From positions 2,862,939 to 2,926,938 of the forward strand of contig NZ_AP028056.1 in the NCBI RefSeq assembly GCF_030297015.1: a stretch of 64,000 nucleotides of DNA, read 5' to 3'. Under the pieces are notes generated by a model that was not told the origin of the DNA, made no database searches, and saw only the letters and a program-made list of their open reading frames with translations. Made by a program: the position numbers and the translations under genes. The stretch comes from Brooklawnia propionicigenes. GTDB taxonomy: Bacteria; Actinomycetota; Actinomycetes; Propionibacteriales; Propionibacteriaceae. This document shows positions 18,321 to 26,033 of this stretch, piece by piece; position 1 is the first letter of the stretch, and each line of letters begins with the position of its first letter.

Positions 18321-19105
18321 GCGGGCAACCGGTCGTCCCGATGGTGGATGCGCAGGGCATTCACAAGTTCTTCGGCGAACTGCATGTGCTCAGAGGCATC
18401 GATCTTCGTGTTGAGCGCGGCGAAGTGTGCGTGCTGCTGGGACCCTCGGGCTCCGGCAAGTCGACGATCTTGCGCTGCATCAACGAGATGGAGCAGATCA
18501 GCGCCGGTCGGCTCTACGTCAACGGTGAGCTGATGGGGCTACGAGAGGTCACCAGGAACGGCAAGACGGAGTTGCATCGGCTGCCGGACGCGCAGATCGC
18601 GCGGCAACGGTCGCGCATCGGGATGGTCTTTCAGCGGTTCAACCTGTTTCCGCACATGACGGCTCTGGAGAACGTCATGGAGGCGCCGCGTCAGGTCAAG
18701 AAGGTGTCCAAGCCGGACGCCCAGAAGCTGGCCCGGGAGCAGCTGGCCAAGGTGGGGCTGACCGACCGGGCCGATCACTATCCGTCCCAGCTGTCCGGCG
18801 GTCAGCAGCAGCGCGTCGCGATTGCCCGCGCTCTGGCGATGGATCCTGAACTGATGCTGTTCGATGAGCCGACGTCGGCGCTCGATCCGGAGCTGGTGGG
18901 CGAAGTGCTGGCGGTCATGAAGCAACTCGCCGAATCGGGGATGACGATGATCGTGGTGACCCATGAGGTCGGCTTCGCCCGCGAAGTCGCCGATCAGGTG
19001 GTCTTCATGGACGACGGCCTGATCGTCGAGCGGGGCACTCCGGACCAGGTCATCGGTCATCCGGTCGAGCAGCGCACCCGGGACTTCTTCGCCAAAGTCT
19101 TGTAG
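18317..19105 (+). CDS. Polar amino-acid ABC transporter, ATP-binding subunit
   Basis: This 262-residue GlnQ/HisP-like ATPase shows Walker [10 protein letters not shown], the Q-loop [12 protein letters not shown], the ABC signature [15 protein letters not shown], Walker [15 protein letters not shown] and the H-loop VVTHE. An insertion of about 12 residues ([18 protein letters not shown] region) precedes the Q-loop. The frame is open upstream through the permease gene, but ATG at 18317 overlaps the permease stop and gives the normal family length. A strong terminator follows. Confidence 0.95.
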   Translation: MSGQPVVPMVDAQGIHKFFGELHVLRGIDLRVERGEVCVLLGPSGSGKSTILRCINEMEQISAGRLYVNGELMGLREVTRNGKTELHRLPDAQIARQRSRIGMVFQRFNLFPHMTALENVMEAPRQVKKVSKPDAQKLAREQLAKVGLTDRADHYPSQLSGGQQQRVAIARALAMDPELMLFDEPTSALDPELVGEVLAVMKQLAESGMTMIVVTHEVGFAREVADQVVFMDDGLIVERGTPDQVIGHPVEQRTRDFFAKVL

Positions 19106-19120
19106 CCGCGGCCGGACGTG

Positions 19121-19160
19121 AAGCTGGGGGCCAGTCATCCCGACTGACCCCCAGCTTTTT
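19121..19160 (+). terminator. Rho-independent terminator of the amino-acid ABC operon
   Basis: AAGCTGGGGG/CCCCCAGCTT and the inner CAGTC/GACTG pair make a long stem with a short loop, followed by TTTTT. This is the most classical terminator in the window. Confidence 0.92.
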
Positions 19161-19230
19161 CAATGTGCAAAGTGTATTTGGCTTTGACGGCTCGTCCGCC
19201 TTCACCGAAGTCTCAATGCAAGGACATGCC

Positions 19231-19407
19231 TCACTTGGCTTCCGGCTTGCCGATCTTCTCCTTGAGGAATCCCTGGACCTGATCGACTTGACCGACATAC
19301 TTCTTCTCGGTCGCCTGGTCGACTGCGTCGCCAGCCTTGTCGATCACTGCTTCCACCTGATCCTCATGTTGATCGGCGGCGGACTTGATGTCGTCCAATA
19401 GCCCCAT
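19231..19407 (-). CDS. MT0933/Rv0909-like antitoxin family protein, 58 residues
   Basis: The protein begins MGLLDDIKSAADQHEDQVE and continues AVIDKAGDAVDQATEKKYVGQ, closely following the MT0933-type antitoxin family pattern (MGxLDKAK..., IDKAGD, T..KY..Q). It is charged and helical with no membrane segment. ATG at 19407 has AAAGGAG five bases upstream; a longer frame to 19476 lacks that. In mycobacteria the related Rv0909 pairs with the toxin Rv0910, but no such partner is adjacent here: azlD lies behind it on the same strand. It could equally be a free-standing stress protein. Confidence 0.7.
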   Translation of the reverse strand: MGLLDDIKSAADQHEDQVEAVIDKAGDAVDQATEKKYVGQVDQVQGFLKEKIGKPEAK

Positions 19408-19555
19408 GTGAACTCCTTTCTCCCGGAGAGTGCCGGCAACTGCTCGGCGCTGACCTAAGCGTTGCACATCCGGCAAGAAGACACCACAGGCCTTGCGTTA
19501 CAGTTTTCGCAATTCTCCCAAGGCGGACGCCAGCGGGTGGCACCACGAACCCGGA

Positions 19556-19867
19556 TCAGGGCAGACCGGCCAGCCGTCCCAGGGCTGCGACCGTGGCACC
19601 GATGATCACCACGGCGAGGAACGGGAGCCTGCGCCACAACGCCACGGCTGCAGCGGCCAGTGCCAGCGCCCGGGAGTCCACGGCGAGTGTCTGCCCGGAG
19701 GCAAAGGCATTCGTGGCCACCAGTGCCGAGAGCAGGGCGATCGTCAGCGCACTGCTGGTCTTGCGGAATCCGTCGGATTCGAGCCACCTGGACGGCAGCA
19801 GATAGCCGGTCAGCTTGGTTGCGAACGCCACCGCGCAGCCGGCCAGAATCCAACCCCACAGGCTCAT
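19556..19867 (-). CDS. azlD: AzlD-type branched-chain amino-acid exporter, small subunit
   Basis: The 103-residue protein is almost entirely membrane helices (WGWILAGCAVAFATKLTGYLL, ALTIALLSALVATNAFA, LPFLAVVIIGATVAAL), as in AzlD/AzlD-like partners of AzlC. AzlCD exports branched-chain amino acids or their analogues. The start at ATG 19867 lies 13 bases beyond the azlC stop with GGAAG ahead of it. A GTG at 19903 inside azlC is the alternative. A 13-base direct repeat (CTCATTCGGGACT) straddles the junction. Confidence 0.85.
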   Translation of the reverse strand: MSLWGWILAGCAVAFATKLTGYLLPSRWLESDGFRKTSSALTIALLSALVATNAFASGQTLAVDSRALALAAAAVALWRRLPFLAVVIIGATVAALGRLAGLP

Positions 19868-19880
19868 TCGGGACTTCCGC

Positions 19881-20594
19881 TCATTCGGGACTCCCACCGA
19901 CACCGCTGGATTGACCGGCCGACCGGTCGGCGGCGCTTGGACGTCCGACAGCGTGCATCAGCAGCGCTACCACTGCCGCCACCAGCAGCGGGATACCCGG
20001 GGGAGTGAAGGGAACAGCGAGCACGGTCACCAGTGCGCACACGATGGCCAGCGCAGCGGCATCCCGGCTGCGCAGCCTGGGCCAGAGCAGTCCGAGGAAG
20101 GCCGCGACAGCAGCCCCGTCCAGCCCCCAGATCTTCGGATCGCTCATGGAATCGCCGGCCCAGGCGCCAATGAAGGTGAACAGGTTCCACAGCAGCCAGA
20201 CGCCCACGCCTGCGGTCCAGAAGCCGCGCCGCTGTTCGCGAGCGGTGCCGGCGGCCATCGTGGTGGCGAACGATTCATCAATGGTGAGGTGGGCCATCAG
20301 CAGTCTCAATGGTCCGCGCGGCGTCAGCAATCCGTTCAGCTGTGCTCCGTAGACCGCATTGCGGATCCCGAGCAGGCTCGCCGCGACCAGAGCGGACATG
20401 CCGCCACCGCTCAACGTGCCGACGAACGCGAACTGACTGCCGCCGGTGAACATCAGCGCACTCAAGGCCTGGACCTGCCAGCGATTCAGCCCAGCAGCCA
20501 CGGCGAGCGCGCCGAACGAGATCCCGTACAACCCGGTGGCGATCGAAACCGACAGCCCCATCCGGACGGCGGGGCTGCTCAACAACTGTTTCAC
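19881..20594 (-). CDS. azlC: AzlC-type branched-chain amino-acid exporter, large subunit
   Basis: The 237-residue protein matches the AzlC family: GLYGISFGALAVAAGLNRWQVQALSALMFTGGSQFAFVG near the start, then RNAVYGAQL and LTIDESFATTMA, which are the conserved blocks. It has about seven membrane helices and a short hydrophilic tail. AzlC and AzlD act together as an exporter. The start overlaps the stop of the upstream DedA-like gene by four bases (ATGA), so the three genes form one unit. Confidence 0.92.
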   Translation of the reverse strand: MKQLLSSPAVRMGLSVSIATGLYGISFGALAVAAGLNRWQVQALSALMFTGGSQFAFVGTLSGGGMSALVAASLLGIRNAVYGAQLNGLLTPRGPLRLLMAHLTIDESFATTMAAGTAREQRRGFWTAGVGVWLLWNLFTFIGAWAGDSMSDPKIWGLDGAAVAAFLGLLWPRLRSRDAAALAIVCALVTVLAVPFTPPGIPLLVAAVVALLMHAVGRPSAADRSAGQSSGVGGSPE

Positions 20595-21109
20595 TCGGCT
20601 ACGGACTCACTCACATACTGGTCGGTCTTGCTGTGGGCGGATTCGCGGCTTCGGATACGCCGGTACAAGACGTAGCCGATCGACGCGGCGAGCAGCAGGC
20701 AGACCGCGATGGCGCACAACAGGGGAGAGAATTCCCACACCACGCGCAGGGCGTGGAAGCCGACGAAGCCGACGGTTCCGTAGAGCAGAGCCCACAAGAC
20801 GCTGCCCACGGCCAATGCCGGCAAGAACTTGCGCAGCGGCATCCGCAGCCCGCCCGAAGCCAGCAGCACCATCGTCTGGAACCCGACCGTCAGGAAGCAC
20901 AACGAGACCACCGGGGCCCCGAAACGAGCGACCAACTCGCAGGCCTGCCGATAGCGCGCCCCCTGCATTTTCGCTGTCATTCTCATGCGGGAGGCTCCGG
21001 CGATCAGACCGCGTCCGACGGCATAGGTCGCGGCAGCTCGGGAGAACACGATGCAGAACAGGGTCGCGTAGACCAACAGTTTGGGCATCTCCCATTCCAG
21101 TGGATTCAT
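20591..21109 (-). CDS. DedA/VTT-like membrane protein
   Basis: The 172-residue protein has membrane segments near residues 10-32, 64-85, 96-118 and 126-149. The pattern FSRAAATYAVGRGL and the later FLPALAVGSVLWALLYGTVGF recall DedA/VTT-domain proteins, which scramble or flip lipids such as undecaprenyl phosphate. The match is partial, so the family is probable rather than certain. AGGGGA stands seven bases before the ATG. It is the first gene of a tightly overlapping unit with azlC and azlD, an unusual grouping. Confidence 0.6.
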   Translation of the reverse strand: MNPLEWEMPKLLVYATLFCIVFSRAAATYAVGRGLIAGASRMRMTAKMQGARYRQACELVARFGAPVVSLCFLTVGFQTMVLLASGGLRMPLRKFLPALAVGSVLWALLYGTVGFVGFHALRVVWEFSPLLCAIAVCLLLAASIGYVLYRRIRSRESAHSKTDQYVSESVAE

Positions 21110-21229
21110 GCTCGTCCCCTGCCGGTTCGTCGGTCCGCGGTGGCTGACGGATCAACCATACTCGGCCGGAGTGCAGCGGCCGGACGCGTCTGCACCGTGG
21201 GGACGCCGCACGTCGGATCGGCGAGCATA

Positions 21230-21235
21230 TAGGGT
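21230..21235 (+). promoter_or_regulatory. Candidate -10 (TAGGGT) of a leaderless promoter
   Basis: TAGGGT ends eight bases before the GTG at 21244, with no Shine-Dalgarno sequence between them. Confidence 0.35.
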
Positions 21236-21243
21236 TGGCATCC

Positions 21244-22179
21244 GTGGAAGATGTGCTGTCGGGCTTCTTCACCATCTGGTTTGTCATTGGCATCGGTTGG
21301 TTGTTGGCCCAGTTCCGGGTCCTGGACGCCCATAGTCAGCGCGTGCTGTCCCAAGTTTCCTTCTGGGTGGGCCTGCCCGCGCTGCTGTTCGGCAGTCTTC
21401 GCCGGGCCGAACTCGGCCGCATCTTCTCGCAGAACGTCATCGTGTCACTGCTGGCGATCTTCATCACCCTCGCCATCTACCTGCTGCTGGCCTCGACGGT
21501 GTGGCAGCGAGGAGCCGGACACAAGGTGATCGGTGGCTTCGCGTCCTGCTATGTCAACGCCAACAACATGGGCCTGCCGATCGCGGCCTACGTGCTGCAT
21601 GACACCAGCTGGGTGGCGCCGATCCTGTTGATCCAGGTGGTCTTCTTGCAGCCGGTCGGCCTGAGCATTCTGGACGCACTGAGCGCGAGGAGGAACGGCC
21701 AGAAGACCAGCGCGGTGCGCAACATCACGTTGCCGTTCCGCAACCCGATGACCATCGGTGTGATCGCTGGGCTGCTGGTGAATCTGACCGGTGTGGGCCT
21801 GCCGGAGCTGATGACCTCGACCATCGATCTGGTCGGTGGGATAGCGGTGCCCGCGATGCTCATCGCCTTCGGTGTCTCGCTGCGTGCCGGGCCGCTGCCC
21901 GGGTACGGCAATCTGGGCGAGACCATCACGGTCAGTGTCCTCAAGGTGCTCGTCCAGCCCCTGCTGGCGTTCGCCCTGGCGCGGTTCGTTTTCGGACTCG
22001 ATCCGGCGACCACCCTGGCAGTCACGGTGATGGCGGGCCTGCCAACCGCGCAGAACGTCTTCATCTTCGCGATGCGTGGCGAGGAGTCGGTGCAATTGGC
22101 CCGCGACGCGATCTTCATCACCTCGTTCGCGTCCATTCCGGCGGTGACGGGGCTTGCCGCGTTGGTGCACCTGATCTAG
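21244..22179 (+). CDS. AEC-family (auxin efflux carrier-type) transporter
   Basis: The 311-residue protein has ten hydrophobic helices in the arrangement of AEC/BASS-fold carriers. An N-terminal FFTIWFVIGIGWLLAQFRVLD and the mid-protein FASCYVNANNMGLPIAAYVL carry the conserved NxxNMGLP motif. VMAGLPTAQNVFIFA is the matching second-half crossover. Characterised bacterial members move malonate or other organic acids; the substrate here is unknown. GTG at 21244 is preferred over TTG at 21235 because of the promoter geometry. It lies divergent from the DedA-azlC-azlD unit. Confidence 0.88.
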   Translation: MEDVLSGFFTIWFVIGIGWLLAQFRVLDAHSQRVLSQVSFWVGLPALLFGSLRRAELGRIFSQNVIVSLLAIFITLAIYLLLASTVWQRGAGHKVIGGFASCYVNANNMGLPIAAYVLHDTSWVAPILLIQVVFLQPVGLSILDALSARRNGQKTSAVRNITLPFRNPMTIGVIAGLLVNLTGVGLPELMTSTIDLVGGIAVPAMLIAFGVSLRAGPLPGYGNLGETITVSVLKVLVQPLLAFALARFVFGLDPATTLAVTVMAGLPTAQNVFIFAMRGEESVQLARDAIFITSFASIPAVTGLAALVHLI

Positions 22180-22274
22180 CCGCGGTGATGGGCGGCGGCA
22201 ACGACCGCGGATAGCCCGATGCGACCCGTATGCGGCGTGGTCGGCAGGCTCGCAGATCGTGGTGACACTCGGTC

Positions 22275-22304
22275 TTGACACTCGCTCGCGGGTCAATCTA
22301 CGAT
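22275..22304 (+). promoter_or_regulatory. Promoter of the LacI-CoA transferase operon
   Basis: TTGACA (22275-22280) and TACGAT (22299-22304) are separated by 18 bp, close to the housekeeping consensus. The start of transcription would fall inside the inverted repeat that begins at 22308. Confidence 0.7.
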
Positions 22305-22307
22305 TCC

Positions 22308-22338
22308 TTTTGGATCGATCTAATAGATCGATCCAAAA
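22308..22338. promoter_or_regulatory. 31-bp operator-like inverted repeat
   Basis: Two perfect 13-base arms (TTTTGGATCGATC and its complement) flank TAATA. The element directly follows the -10 box and ends 26 bases before the LacI-family start codon, the position of a negative autoregulatory operator. Each arm itself contains the palindrome GATCGATC. Confidence 0.8.
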
Positions 22339-22364
22339 CCCTGGACGACGACGTTTGGAAGGCA

Positions 22365-23375
22365 ATGTCACGCATCAGACTGGTCGATGTGGCCGAGCAC
22401 GCCGGGGTCTCCCGGGCAACTGCTTCGCTGGTCGTTCGGGACTCGCCGCTGGTTGCCGACGCTACCCGTGAGCGTGTCCGCGAATCGATGCAGGCCCTCG
22501 GGTACGTCTACGACCGCTCGGCGGCAGCTCTGCGCAATTCGCGTACCGGAGTGGTGGGGTTGATCGCCCCGGCGTTGAGCCATCCCTATCTGACCCAGTT
22601 CGTCACCGGAGCCCAGGATGTGCTCGAGGCGGAGGGCATGCTCGTGCTCGCCGGGGTCACCCACGACGATCCCGGGCAGCAGCTGAGGCTTCTCACCGCA
22701 CTCGCCGAACGCAAGATCGACGGGGTCGTGGTGGTGCCCGCGAACGGATCGGCGCCCGAGGACCTGGGCGACAGCCCGATACCGCTGGTGCAACTGGTCC
22801 GCCGGGTCAGCGGCACCGCGACCGACTACGTCGCCGCCGACAACGCGTCCGGCTCCTACCAGGCAGCAACCCATCTGCTCGAACACGGCGCCGGACACAT
22901 CGACTTCGTGGGTGGCCTCCCGCACTTCTCGTCCTACGAACCGCGGCTGGCCGGCGTCATCCGCGCGCTGGCCGAGGCCGGCCACCGGCCACCGGTCGTC
23001 CACCCCTGTGAGCCTGCCCGGCAGGCGGCGGTGGACGCTGCCGCCGCGGCCATCGCCGATGGTGCCGACGCCCTGGTCTGCTACTCCGACGAGGTGGCCT
23101 TCGGCGTTCTCGAAGCAGCCCAGCTGGCCGGCAAGCGGGTACCCGACGACCTGCTCGTGGCGGCCTTCGATGACGTCGCCGAAGCCCGCTACTCGACGCC
23201 GAGCCTGACCTCGGTCGCCTCCTCCGGCGAACTGGCCGGACGCGAAGCCGCCCGGCTGCTGCTGCGCCGGCTCGCCGAACCCTACGCCGAGCCCGAGCGG
23301 ATCCTCGTCCCCTCCACACTCATCCCGCGCGCCTCCTGTGGCTGCGCGGCCATCACATCGCAATCCAGAAACTGA
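22365..23375 (+). CDS. LacI-family transcriptional regulator
   Basis: The N-terminal helix-turn-helix reads RLVDVAEHAGVSRATASLVV (residues 4-23), with the hinge region up to about 60, and a periplasmic-binding-like effector domain follows (TGVVGLIAPALSHPYLTQF, DALVCYSDEVAFGVLEAA, VAAFDDVAEA). ATG at 22365 gives the normal 336 residues; an upstream frame to 22275 would start inside the -35 box and is rejected. The gene is the first of an operon with a CoA-transferase and an enoyl-CoA hydratase (11-base gap), so it probably controls itself and that pathway in response to a metabolite. Confidence 0.93.
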   Translation: MSRIRLVDVAEHAGVSRATASLVVRDSPLVADATRERVRESMQALGYVYDRSAAALRNSRTGVVGLIAPALSHPYLTQFVTGAQDVLEAEGMLVLAGVTHDDPGQQLRLLTALAERKIDGVVVVPANGSAPEDLGDSPIPLVQLVRRVSGTATDYVAADNASGSYQAATHLLEHGAGHIDFVGGLPHFSSYEPRLAGVIRALAEAGHRPPVVHPCEPARQAAVDAAAAAIADGADALVCYSDEVAFGVLEAAQLAGKRVPDDLLVAAFDDVAEARYSTPSLTSVASSGELAGREAARLLLRRLAEPYAEPERILVPSTLIPRASCGCAAITSQSRN

Positions 23376-23386
23376 GGAGTCCACGC

Positions 23387-25003
23387 ATGCGTCGTCCACC
23401 GATCCTGACTGCCGCCGAAGCCGCCGCACTTATCCCTGATGGTGCCACGGTCGCGATCTCATCGTCCTCAGCCATCGGCTGCCCCGACGATGTGCTCGCC
23501 GCGATCGGCGAACGCTATGAGCAGACCGCATCTCCCAAGCAGATCACCTCGATCCACGCCATCAACACCGGTGACATGTCCGCGGGCATCGCGGGCATCG
23601 ACCACATCGCCAAGCCAGGTCTGCTGGCGCGGATCATCGGTGGCTCCTACCCGGCCGGCCCGTCCAAGATGCCCAAGCCCGCCGCCCGCGCGCTGCTGGA
23701 GTCCGGCGGTTGCCAGGCCTACATGTTCCCCTCCGGGGTCATCTACGAGTTGCTGCGGGCTTCGGCGGCCAAGCAGCCCGGTGTGTTCACCGACGTCGGC
23801 GTCGGCACTTTCTTCGATCCGCGGGTCGAGGGCGGCAAGATGAACGATGTCACCCCCGACATGGCGCGCATCGAAACCCTCGACGGCCGTGAGTGGATCT
23901 ACGTCCCGGCCATCCCGGTGGATGTTGCGATCATCCGCGCCACCACCGCCGATCCGTACGGCAACCTCACCTTCGAGGACGAAGCAGCGGTGCTGGGCAC
24001 CCTCGATACCGCGGTGGCCGCCCATAACAACGGCGGCATCGTGATCGCCCAGGTCAAGCGCACGACCACCGAGAAGCACCCTCCCCGTGAGGTTCACGTG
24101 CCCGGCGCGCTGGTCGATGCGATCGTGGTCGCTCCCACCCAGGAGCAGGCCGGTGGCATCTTCTACGATCCGGCCATCTCGGGCACCGAGATCAAGTCCC
24201 TCGATGAGATCGAGAGCATCGGTTTCGACATTACGAAGGTGATTGCCCGGCGCGCAGCGATGGAGTTGCACCACTACGACCTCGCCAACCTCGGCTTCGG
24301 CATCTCGGCGAATGTGCCGCGCATTCTGATGGAGGAGGGCCTGGACGGGGAGGTCACCTGGGTCATCGAGCAGGGCCCGGTCGGCGGTTTCCCGGTCACC
24401 GGCAAGGCTTTCGGGGCGGCCTACAACCCGGACGCGATCGTTGCGTCGTCCGACCAGTTCATCCTGCTTCAGGGCGGCGGCATCGACATCGCGCTGCTCA
24501 GCTTCATGGAGGTCTCGCAGCACGGCGATGTCAACGTGTCGCTGATGCGCTCGACCACCCACGTCACCGCCGGTGTCGGTGGTTTCGCCGATATCACTGC
24601 GCATGCCAAGCGGCTGGTCTTCTCCGGCCAGTTCACCGCGGGCAGGAAGGACGTCCGGCTGGGTGACGGACGCCTGGAGATCATCTCCGATGGCAAGATT
24701 GCCAAGTTCTTGCCCGAGGTCGCCCAGATCACCTGGTCGGGCGCGGTCGGCGCCAGCCGCGGCCAACAGGTGACCTACGTCACCGAGCGTGCCGTGCTCG
24801 AGTTGCGCGACGGCGTCATCACCGTTGTCGAGATCGCGCCCGGGGTGGATCTGGAGCGCGACGTGCTGGCGCGCGCCGGGATTCCGCTGGCGGTTGCCGA
24901 TGATCTCAAGCTGATGGACGCGCGCATCTTCACCGACGCACCCATGGGTCTCGAACTCGGTGCGCCGCGTCGTCCGCTTCCGGTTCCCGGGGAGATCCGC
25001 TGA
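23387..25003 (+). CDS. Acyl-CoA:carboxylate CoA-transferase (propionate CoA-transferase-like)
   Basis: Family I CoA-transferases of the Pct/YdiF type carry both halves of the fold in one chain and swap CoA between short-chain acids through a glutamyl-CoA intermediate. The 538-residue length fits. The mid-section ISGTEIKSLDEIESIGFDITKVIARRAAMEL and the catalytic stretch VIEQGPVGGFP (probable nucleophile Glu328) fit as well. (For the first motif the key parts are EIKSLDEI and RRAAMEL.) GAGGAG precedes the ATG. The gene overlaps the enoyl-CoA hydratase by one base. Substrates such as propionate, acetate, lactate or acrylate are possible; the sequence does not decide. Confidence 0.85.
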   Translation: MRRPPILTAAEAAALIPDGATVAISSSSAIGCPDDVLAAIGERYEQTASPKQITSIHAINTGDMSAGIAGIDHIAKPGLLARIIGGSYPAGPSKMPKPAARALLESGGCQAYMFPSGVIYELLRASAAKQPGVFTDVGVGTFFDPRVEGGKMNDVTPDMARIETLDGREWIYVPAIPVDVAIIRATTADPYGNLTFEDEAAVLGTLDTAVAAHNNGGIVIAQVKRTTTEKHPPREVHVPGALVDAIVVAPTQEQAGGIFYDPAISGTEIKSLDEIESIGFDITKVIARRAAMELHHYDLANLGFGISANVPRILMEEGLDGEVTWVIEQGPVGGFPVTGKAFGAAYNPDAIVASSDQFILLQGGGIDIALLSFMEVSQHGDVNVSLMRSTTHVTAGVGGFADITAHAKRLVFSGQFTAGRKDVRLGDGRLEIISDGKIAKFLPEVAQITWSGAVGASRGQQVTYVTERAVLELRDGVITVVEIAPGVDLERDVLARAGIPLAVADDLKLMDARIFTDAPMGLELGAPRRPLPVPGEIR

Positions 25004-25839
25004 TGACAGATCCGAGCCCGGTCCAACCCGATGGCGAGATCACACTGACCGTCGACGGTCACGTCGCCGTCATTCACATCTCACGGCCGAACAAGCTGAA
25101 TTCGTTCACCATTCCCATGGTCGAGCAGCTGGAATCGCACCTGGCCGTCATCGACGACTCCGAAGACGTGCGCGCCGTGATCGTGACCAGCGCCGGTGAC
25201 CGGGCCTTCTCGGCCGGCGCCGATATCAAGGCGTTCAGCCAGCTGTCGGCCACTCGCATGTGGTCCACCTGGATTCGCCGCGGACATGCGCTGTTCGACA
25301 AGCTGGCCGGGTTGCGGCAGCCGTCGATCGCCGCGATCGACGGCAACGCGTTCGGTGGAGGCCTCGAACTCGCGCTGGCCTGCGATATCCGCGTGATGGC
25401 CACCGATGCCAAGGTGGGGCTGTCGGAGCTGGGCATCGGCACCCTGCCGGGGTGGGGCGGCACCGCCCGACTGCAGAAGACGGTGGGGGTGGCCCGGGCG
25501 AAGCGGATGATCTTCACCTCGTTGATGGTGGACGCCGAAACGGCGCTCAACTGGGGTTTGGTGACCGATCTCGCCGAACGCCCTGACGTGGTCGCGAAGG
25601 CGCGGGAGATCGCCGAGCAGATCGCCACCCGCGCCCCGATCGCCCTGCAGATGACCAAGCAGATCATCGACGGTCAGTCCGGCGAAGGTCTGCGACTCAC
25701 CCTGGAGGCGCTGGGATCGGCGGCCAGTTCGGCCACCGACGATTTCGTGGAGGGTGTCACGGCCTTCCGCAGCAAGCGGCCCCCGCAGTTCAGCGGCAGC
25801 TTCGATGATCCCGGGCCGCGCGACGTGCTGCACGGATAG
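25003..25839 (+). CDS. Enoyl-CoA hydratase/isomerase family protein
   Basis: This crotonase-fold protein of 278 residues shows AFSAGADIKAF, the first oxyanion-hole segment, and IDGNAFGGGLELALACDIRV, the second. ELGIGTLPGWGGTARL contains the residues that follow the catalytic glutamate in hydratases (SELGIG). Its ATG overlaps the CoA-transferase stop (TGATG). Together with that enzyme it could activate an acid and hydrate its unsaturated CoA ester, for example crotonate or acrylate. That pathway is inferred from the pairing only. Confidence 0.9.
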   Translation: MTDPSPVQPDGEITLTVDGHVAVIHISRPNKLNSFTIPMVEQLESHLAVIDDSEDVRAVIVTSAGDRAFSAGADIKAFSQLSATRMWSTWIRRGHALFDKLAGLRQPSIAAIDGNAFGGGLELALACDIRVMATDAKVGLSELGIGTLPGWGGTARLQKTVGVARAKRMIFTSLMVDAETALNWGLVTDLAERPDVVAKAREIAEQIATRAPIALQMTKQIIDGQSGEGLRLTLEALGSAASSATDDFVEGVTAFRSKRPPQFSGSFDDPGPRDVLHG

Positions 25840-25874
25840 TCAGGTCAGCCCTCCCAGCAGCGCTGCGCTCCCGG

Positions 25875-25937
25875 ACGCTCGCCGTAGAGCAGTTCACTCG
25901 CGTTTCCAGCAGAAGCGAACCGATTCACGGCGAGCGT
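25875..25937. repeat. Inverted repeat between the hydratase and phosphoketolase genes
   Basis: ACGCTCGCCGT (25875-25885) and ACGGCGAGCGT (25927-25937) are perfect complements 41 bases apart. There is no T-run. The element could be a terminator-like stem or an mRNA/DNA control structure ahead of the phosphoketolase gene. Confidence 0.5.
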
Positions 25938-26021
25938 TCGGGATCTGGGGCTCGGCGCTACCACATCGTGGGCCGCCCAGGTGGAAACGTGAGAGCACGG
26001 ATCGCCTGGGTGGGCCTAGGT

Positions 26022-26027
26022 TAACCT
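26022..26027 (+). promoter_or_regulatory. -10 hexamer (TAACCT) of a leaderless phosphoketolase promoter
   Basis: TAACCT ends exactly six bases before the ATG at 26034 and no Shine-Dalgarno sequence is present, so the message probably begins at the A of the start codon. Confidence 0.6.
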
Positions 26028-26033
26028 CGACCC

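Noticed and set aside
23387-25003. Acetyl-CoA hydrolase as the main call for the CoA-transferase gene
   Set aside because: The EQGPVGG catalytic stretch and overall layout fit the Pct/YdiF transferases better; hydrolase activity cannot be excluded.
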